Origin: Lachnospiraceae bacterium
Lineage (GTDB): Bacteria; Bacillota; Clostridia; Lachnospirales; Lachnospiraceae
Direction: 5' to 3'
Length of the DNA stretch: 45,249 nt
Assembly (NCBI GenBank): GCA_009774535.1
Contig: VSNY01000007.1
Location: forward strand, 1 to 45,249
The notes below the pieces were generated by a model. That model made no database searches. It was not told the DNA's origin and saw nothing but the letters and a program-made list of their open reading frames with translations. Below, piece by piece: positions 42,246 to 45,249 of this stretch (position 1 is the stretch's first letter; each line of letters begins with the position of its first letter). Made by a program: the position numbers and the translations under genes.

Positions 42246-42754
42246 CATGCAGATATATGATTTTAGGAGTTGCTTTTGGCTGGGGAGAGCGAAAGGGACT
42301 GGATGTTTTTATAGCGTTATCAAAATTTTTAGATGAAAGATTTAAAATTGTTTTGGTAGGGACGAATAAGCAGATGGATGAAATGCTGCCTGATTCGATT
42401 GTGTCTATACATAAAACACAGAATCAAAAACAGCTGGCAAAGATTTATTCAGCCGCAGATATTTTCGTAAATCCGACAAGGGAAGATAATTTTCCGACAG
42501 TCAATCTTGAGAGTCTGGCTTGCGGGACGCCTGTGATCACATTCCGTACAGGCGGGAGTATGGAAATGTTGGATGATTCTTGCGGAAAGGTGGCGGAAAA
42601 TCGGGAGATCAAGGCATTAGCCAGGGAAATTACGGGTATTTGCGAAAATAAGGTGTACCACAGATCCAATTGTGTACAGCGGGCAGAGATGTTCCGGCAG
42701 GAAAAACGGCTGAAGGAGTATTTGCAGCTATATAGTCAGGAGTCAGTTGATTGA
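42239..42754 (+). CDS. Glycosyltransferase C-terminal (donor) domain only
   Basis: 171 aa. It starts with LGVAFGWGERKGLDVF and ends with a helical tail, matching the C-terminal half of the preceding GT from the same motif on (KTQNQKQLAKIYSAADIFVNPTRED followed by NFPTVNLESLACGTPVITFRTGGS). The acceptor domain is absent. A 21-nt perfect identity with the upstream gene lies at its start (42263-42283 versus 41754-41774), while the rest is only moderately similar. It is in a different frame from the upstream gene. ATG 42239 overlaps that gene's stop; ATG 42257 is an alternative, with no good ribosome site for either. Alone it should not be an active transferase; it may be a remnant or a sequence reservoir. 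Confidence 0.75.
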   Translation: MLTCRYMILGVAFGWGERKGLDVFIALSKFLDERFKIVLVGTNKQMDEMLPDSIVSIHKTQNQKQLAKIYSAADIFVNPTREDNFPTVNLESLACGTPVITFRTGGSMEMLDDSCGKVAENREIKALAREITGICENKVYHRSNCVQRAEMFRQEKRLKEYLQLYSQESVD

Positions 42755-44064
42755 AAGAGAAAGTAATCAAGAATGCGGCATGGATGATTGTTTGTAAAAT
42801 AGCGCAGGCGCTGATCAGTTTGCTGATCACCATGTTTACAGCCAGATATTTAGGGCCTTCCAATTATGGGGTAGTAACATACGCTGCATCAGTAGTTACT
42901 TTTGCTGTGCCAATGATGCAGCTGGGATTGAACAGTGTATTAGTACGGGAACTTGTTTTGCAGCCAGAGATGGAGGGAGAGATTTTAGGTACGGCGATTA
43001 TTTTATCCGAACTGTCTGCATTTTACTGCATTGCCGGGATTATTTGTTTTTCTCTGTTTGCAAATGCGGGAGAGATGCAGACAACGATTGTATGTGGACT
43101 TTATGCTGTGATGCTTATTTTTCAGGCGGCAGACTTAGTAGAATATTGGTTTCAATTTAAATATTTATCTAAATATACAGCTGTTGTTTCGCTGTTGGCA
43201 TATGTAGTGGTTTCGGGTTATAAAATCTTTTTGCTTGCATCACAGAAAATGATTTATTGGTTTGCAGTTTCCAATGCTCTGGATTATTTATTCATTTCGA
43301 TTTCACTTTTGTTGATTTATAAAAAGATCGGAGGTGGAAGGTTAAAGTGGTCTTGGGAACGGGCAAAAAGGATGTTTGCTGTCAGCCGGTATTATATTTT
43401 TTCTGGCTTGTTGGTTGTAATTTTTTCGCAGACAGATCGAATTATGTTAAAGATTATGATCGGTGATGCGCAGACAGGCTATTATTCGGCAGCTGTTAAT
43501 TGCGTTGGTGCGACCGGATTTCTCTTTGCCGCGATTATTGATTCCATGCGTCCGTTGATTCTTGCAAATAAGCAGAAGGGACAGGATATTTATGAGAACA
43601 GCGTGATACAGCTGTATGTGCTGATTGTATATCCGGCTGTTATGGTTAGTGTGCTGCTGACGATATGTGCGGAGCCTGTGATTTATTTGCTGTATGGAAG
43701 GGAATATGCATCATCTATTATGATTTTGCGTATTTTGGCCTGGTATACGTCATTTTCCTATTACGGAGGAGCCAAGGATGTATGGATCTTATCAGAAGGA
43801 AAGCAAAATTATCTGGTATTTTTAAATGCTGCAGGTGCGGTTATCAATGTGGCGCTTAATTATAGGATGATACCTGTGTTCGGAGCAGCCGGAGCAGCGG
43901 CTGCATCGCTGGCTACACAATTTTTTACGAATATTGTCATGGGATTTTTAATCAGGCCGTTAAGGCATAACAACATTTTGCTGCTGAAAGCATTACAGCC
44001 TAAATACGCAGTGAGTTTTGTACGGCAGTTCAGAATCATTAAGAAAGAAAGGAACAACCAATGA
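42751..44064 (+). CDS. Wzx-like oligosaccharide flippase (MATE/MOP superfamily)
   Basis: 437 aa with about 12 hydrophobic segments. The N-terminus KNAAWMIVCKIAQALISLL followed by FTARYLGPSNYGVVTYA is the Polysacc_synt signature, and a later SGLLVVIFSQTDRIMLKIMIGDAQTGYYSAA matches Wzx. It would move undecaprenyl-linked repeat units to the outside for the polymerase. The start is TTG 42751 with CAGGAG 8 nt upstream, overlapping the preceding stop (TTGA). It ends 4 nt past the start of the next gene. A/T-rich like its two neighbours. Confidence 0.9.
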   Translation: MKEKVIKNAAWMIVCKIAQALISLLITMFTARYLGPSNYGVVTYAASVVTFAVPMMQLGLNSVLVRELVLQPEMEGEILGTAIILSELSAFYCIAGIICFSLFANAGEMQTTIVCGLYAVMLIFQAADLVEYWFQFKYLSKYTAVVSLLAYVVVSGYKIFLLASQKMIYWFAVSNALDYLFISISLLLIYKKIGGGRLKWSWERAKRMFAVSRYYIFSGLLVVIFSQTDRIMLKIMIGDAQTGYYSAAVNCVGATGFLFAAIIDSMRPLILANKQKGQDIYENSVIQLYVLIVYPAVMVSVLLTICAEPVIYLLYGREYASSIMILRILAWYTSFSYYGGAKDVWILSEGKQNYLVFLNAAGAVINVALNYRMIPVFGAAGAAAASLATQFFTNIVMGFLIRPLRHNNILLLKALQPKYAVSFVRQFRIIKKERNNQ

Positions 44065-45092
44065 GTTTATTTCAAAACGCAACCTTACTGGTCACCGGAG
44101 GCACTGGTTCTTTTGGGAATGCGGTGATCCGGCATTTTCTTAAGACCGATATCGGAGAAATCCGTATTTTCTCCAGAGATGAAAAAAAGCAAGACGATAT
44201 GCGCCATGATTTGTAGGCGCGTGATCCGGAATATGCTTCCAAGGTCAGGTTTTATATCGGGGATGTGCGTAATATCCGTTCTGTGGAAGACGCAATGCCG
44301 GGCGTGGATTATATTTTTCATGCGGCGGCGCTAAAACAGGTGCCGTCTTGTGAATTTTTCCCGATGGAAGCCGTGCAGACAAATGTGGAAGGGACGGATC
44401 ATGTGCTGCATGCGGCGATCGAAGCAGGGGTAAAAAGAATTGTGTGCCTTTCGACGGACAAGGCTGCTTATCCGATTAATGCGATGGGGACGTCCAAGGC
44501 GATGATGGAGCATGTGGTACAGGCCAATGCGCGGGTAGCGGCGGAACGCGGGGATACGGTGATTTGCTGTACCCGTTATGGGAATGTGATGTGCAGCCGC
44601 GGGTCTGTAATACCGTTGTTTATCGATCAGATCCGCGCAGGCAGTCCGGTGACGGTTACGAATCCGGATATGACGCGGTTTTTAATGAATCTGGATGAAG
44701 CGGTGGAGCTGGTGCAGTTTGCGTTTACACATGCCAGTCCCGGAGACCTGTTTATCCAGAAAGCGGACGCGGCTTCGATCGGGGTGCTTGCCAAAGCCGT
44801 GCAGCGCCTGTTTGGCGATACGGGGATCAGGACGATCGGGACCCGTCATGGGGAAAAGCTGTATGAGACGCTGATGACGCGTGAAGAACGGCTGCGTGCT
44901 GTGGATATGGGCCATTATTACCGGGTAGCGGCTGACGGCAGAGATTTGAATTATGATAAATATTTTGTCGAGGGGCAGGTACTTACAGAGAGCGACGAAG
45001 CTTATACCAGCCATAATACGACGCTTCTGGATGTGGACGAGACAGTAAAGAAACTGCTGACGGCGGATTATGTGCAGCGGCAGCTTGCATAA
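44061..45092 (+). pseudogene. UDP-GlcNAc 4,6-dehydratase/5-epimerase (CapE/FnlA-like), amber-interrupted
   Basis: 343 codons plus stop. LLVTGGTGSFGNAVIRHFL at residues 9-27, IRIFSRDEKKQDDMRH, HAAALKQVPSCEFFPMEAV and CLSTDKAAYPINAMGTSKAMMEHV are the CapE/WbjB/FnlA signatures, the first step to UDP-L-FucNAc. Codon 52 is TAG (44214-44216), between DDMRHDL and ARDPEYASKVRF, where a coding triplet such as CAG is expected. Both sides are otherwise intact and in the same frame. Translation might restart at GTG 44265, but that would lose the NAD-binding glycine motif. Richer in G/C than the three genes before it. Either a fresh nonsense mutation, amber readthrough, or a sequencing error. Confidence 0.85.
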
Positions 45093-45145
45093 GGACTGTG
45101 CAGACATCATTTTGCCATCCTGCGCGCAGGATTTTGCACAGTCCT
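45092..45145 (+). terminator. Long hairpin after the CapE-like gene
   Basis: Perfect 11-bp stem AGGACTGTGCA (45092-45102) and TGCACAGTCCT (45135-45145), enclosing a second palindrome TCCTGCGCGCAGGA (45118-45131). No T-run follows, so termination is not certain, but it marks the end of the locus. From 45146 to the window end only an A/T-rich stretch is seen, with no gene start recognised. Confidence 0.55.
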
Positions 45146-45249
45146 ATAGGAATAACCGGATGGTTTTGGATGGAAAGTCCAGCTAAGAAATGTCAATAGG
45201 TAAAATGAAAAATGTTAAAAAAGTTTTTTTAAAGTAGTTGATGTAAAAA

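Noticed and set aside
44214..44216. TAG as pyrrolysine codon in the CapE-like gene
   Set aside because: Homologous proteins are not pyrrolysine enzymes, the position is a non-catalytic surface stretch, and no pyl genes are visible.

Overview
The window looks like chromosome of a gut-type Clostridia, most likely Lachnospiraceae. The basis is the gene order dgt-dnaG-rpoD-trmK-nif3, strong Firmicutes-type Shine-Dalgarno sites, TTG starts, GH2/GH3 enzymes with a GPH symporter, an ECF sigma/anti-sigma pair of the Lachnospiraceae kind, and a clostridial EPS locus. No species can be named from sequence reading alone.

Layout. (1) 1-1550: AT-rich end of an integrated element. Its tyrosine recombinase abuts the 3' end of a tRNA-Leu gene. 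(2) 1551-1930: two divergent tRNA-Leu genes, anticodons AAG (minus) and CAG (plus), each with a near-consensus promoter. (3) 1945-3765 (minus): a large GT-C-like membrane protein. (4) 3884-14399: housekeeping block with dgt, dnaG, rpoD, trmK, a Nif3-like protein, a TGS/uridine-kinase-like nucleoside kinase, then a nucleosidase-like gene, a spore photoproduct lyase-like radical SAM gene and an SDR. (5) 14482-16493: LytTR response regulator and GHKL histidine kinase, closed by a terminator. (6) 16711-24948: a carbohydrate cluster of a GH2, a domain-permuted doubly membrane-anchored GH3 and a GPH symporter, with a convergent LacI regulator and between them an orphan promoter/operator/RBS unit. 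(7) 25277-28150: an EAL phosphodiesterase with a degenerate GGDEF, a stand-alone CheY-like receiver and a CheC-like phosphatase. (8) 28384-30824: ECF sigma factor and membrane anti-sigma factor. (9) 31006-31992 (minus): pta. (10) 32130-45145: cell-surface polysaccharide locus.

The polysaccharide locus is the most unusual part. It starts with scars: a MazF-type toxin remnant and a Wzz-type protein lacking its N-terminal half. It continues with a PglF/CapD-like nucleotide-sugar dehydratase carrying four 33-bp tandem repeats, glycosyltransferases, an N-acetyl sugar amidotransferase, a LicD protein, a Wzy-like polymerase and a Wzx-like flippase. One glycosyltransferase has an uninterrupted G9 tract in its coding sequence, and a slip of either +1 or -1 truncates it within a few codons. 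Directly behind it lies a second copy of only the C-terminal GT domain, which shares a 21-nt perfect identity with the first gene just downstream of the G tract. The locus ends in a CapE/FnlA-like gene cut by an in-frame amber codon. Together these suggest a surface glycan that is phase-variable, rearranging, or both.

A family of palindromes built on GTAACAGTTC occurs in several intergenic gaps and is not explained by the genes.
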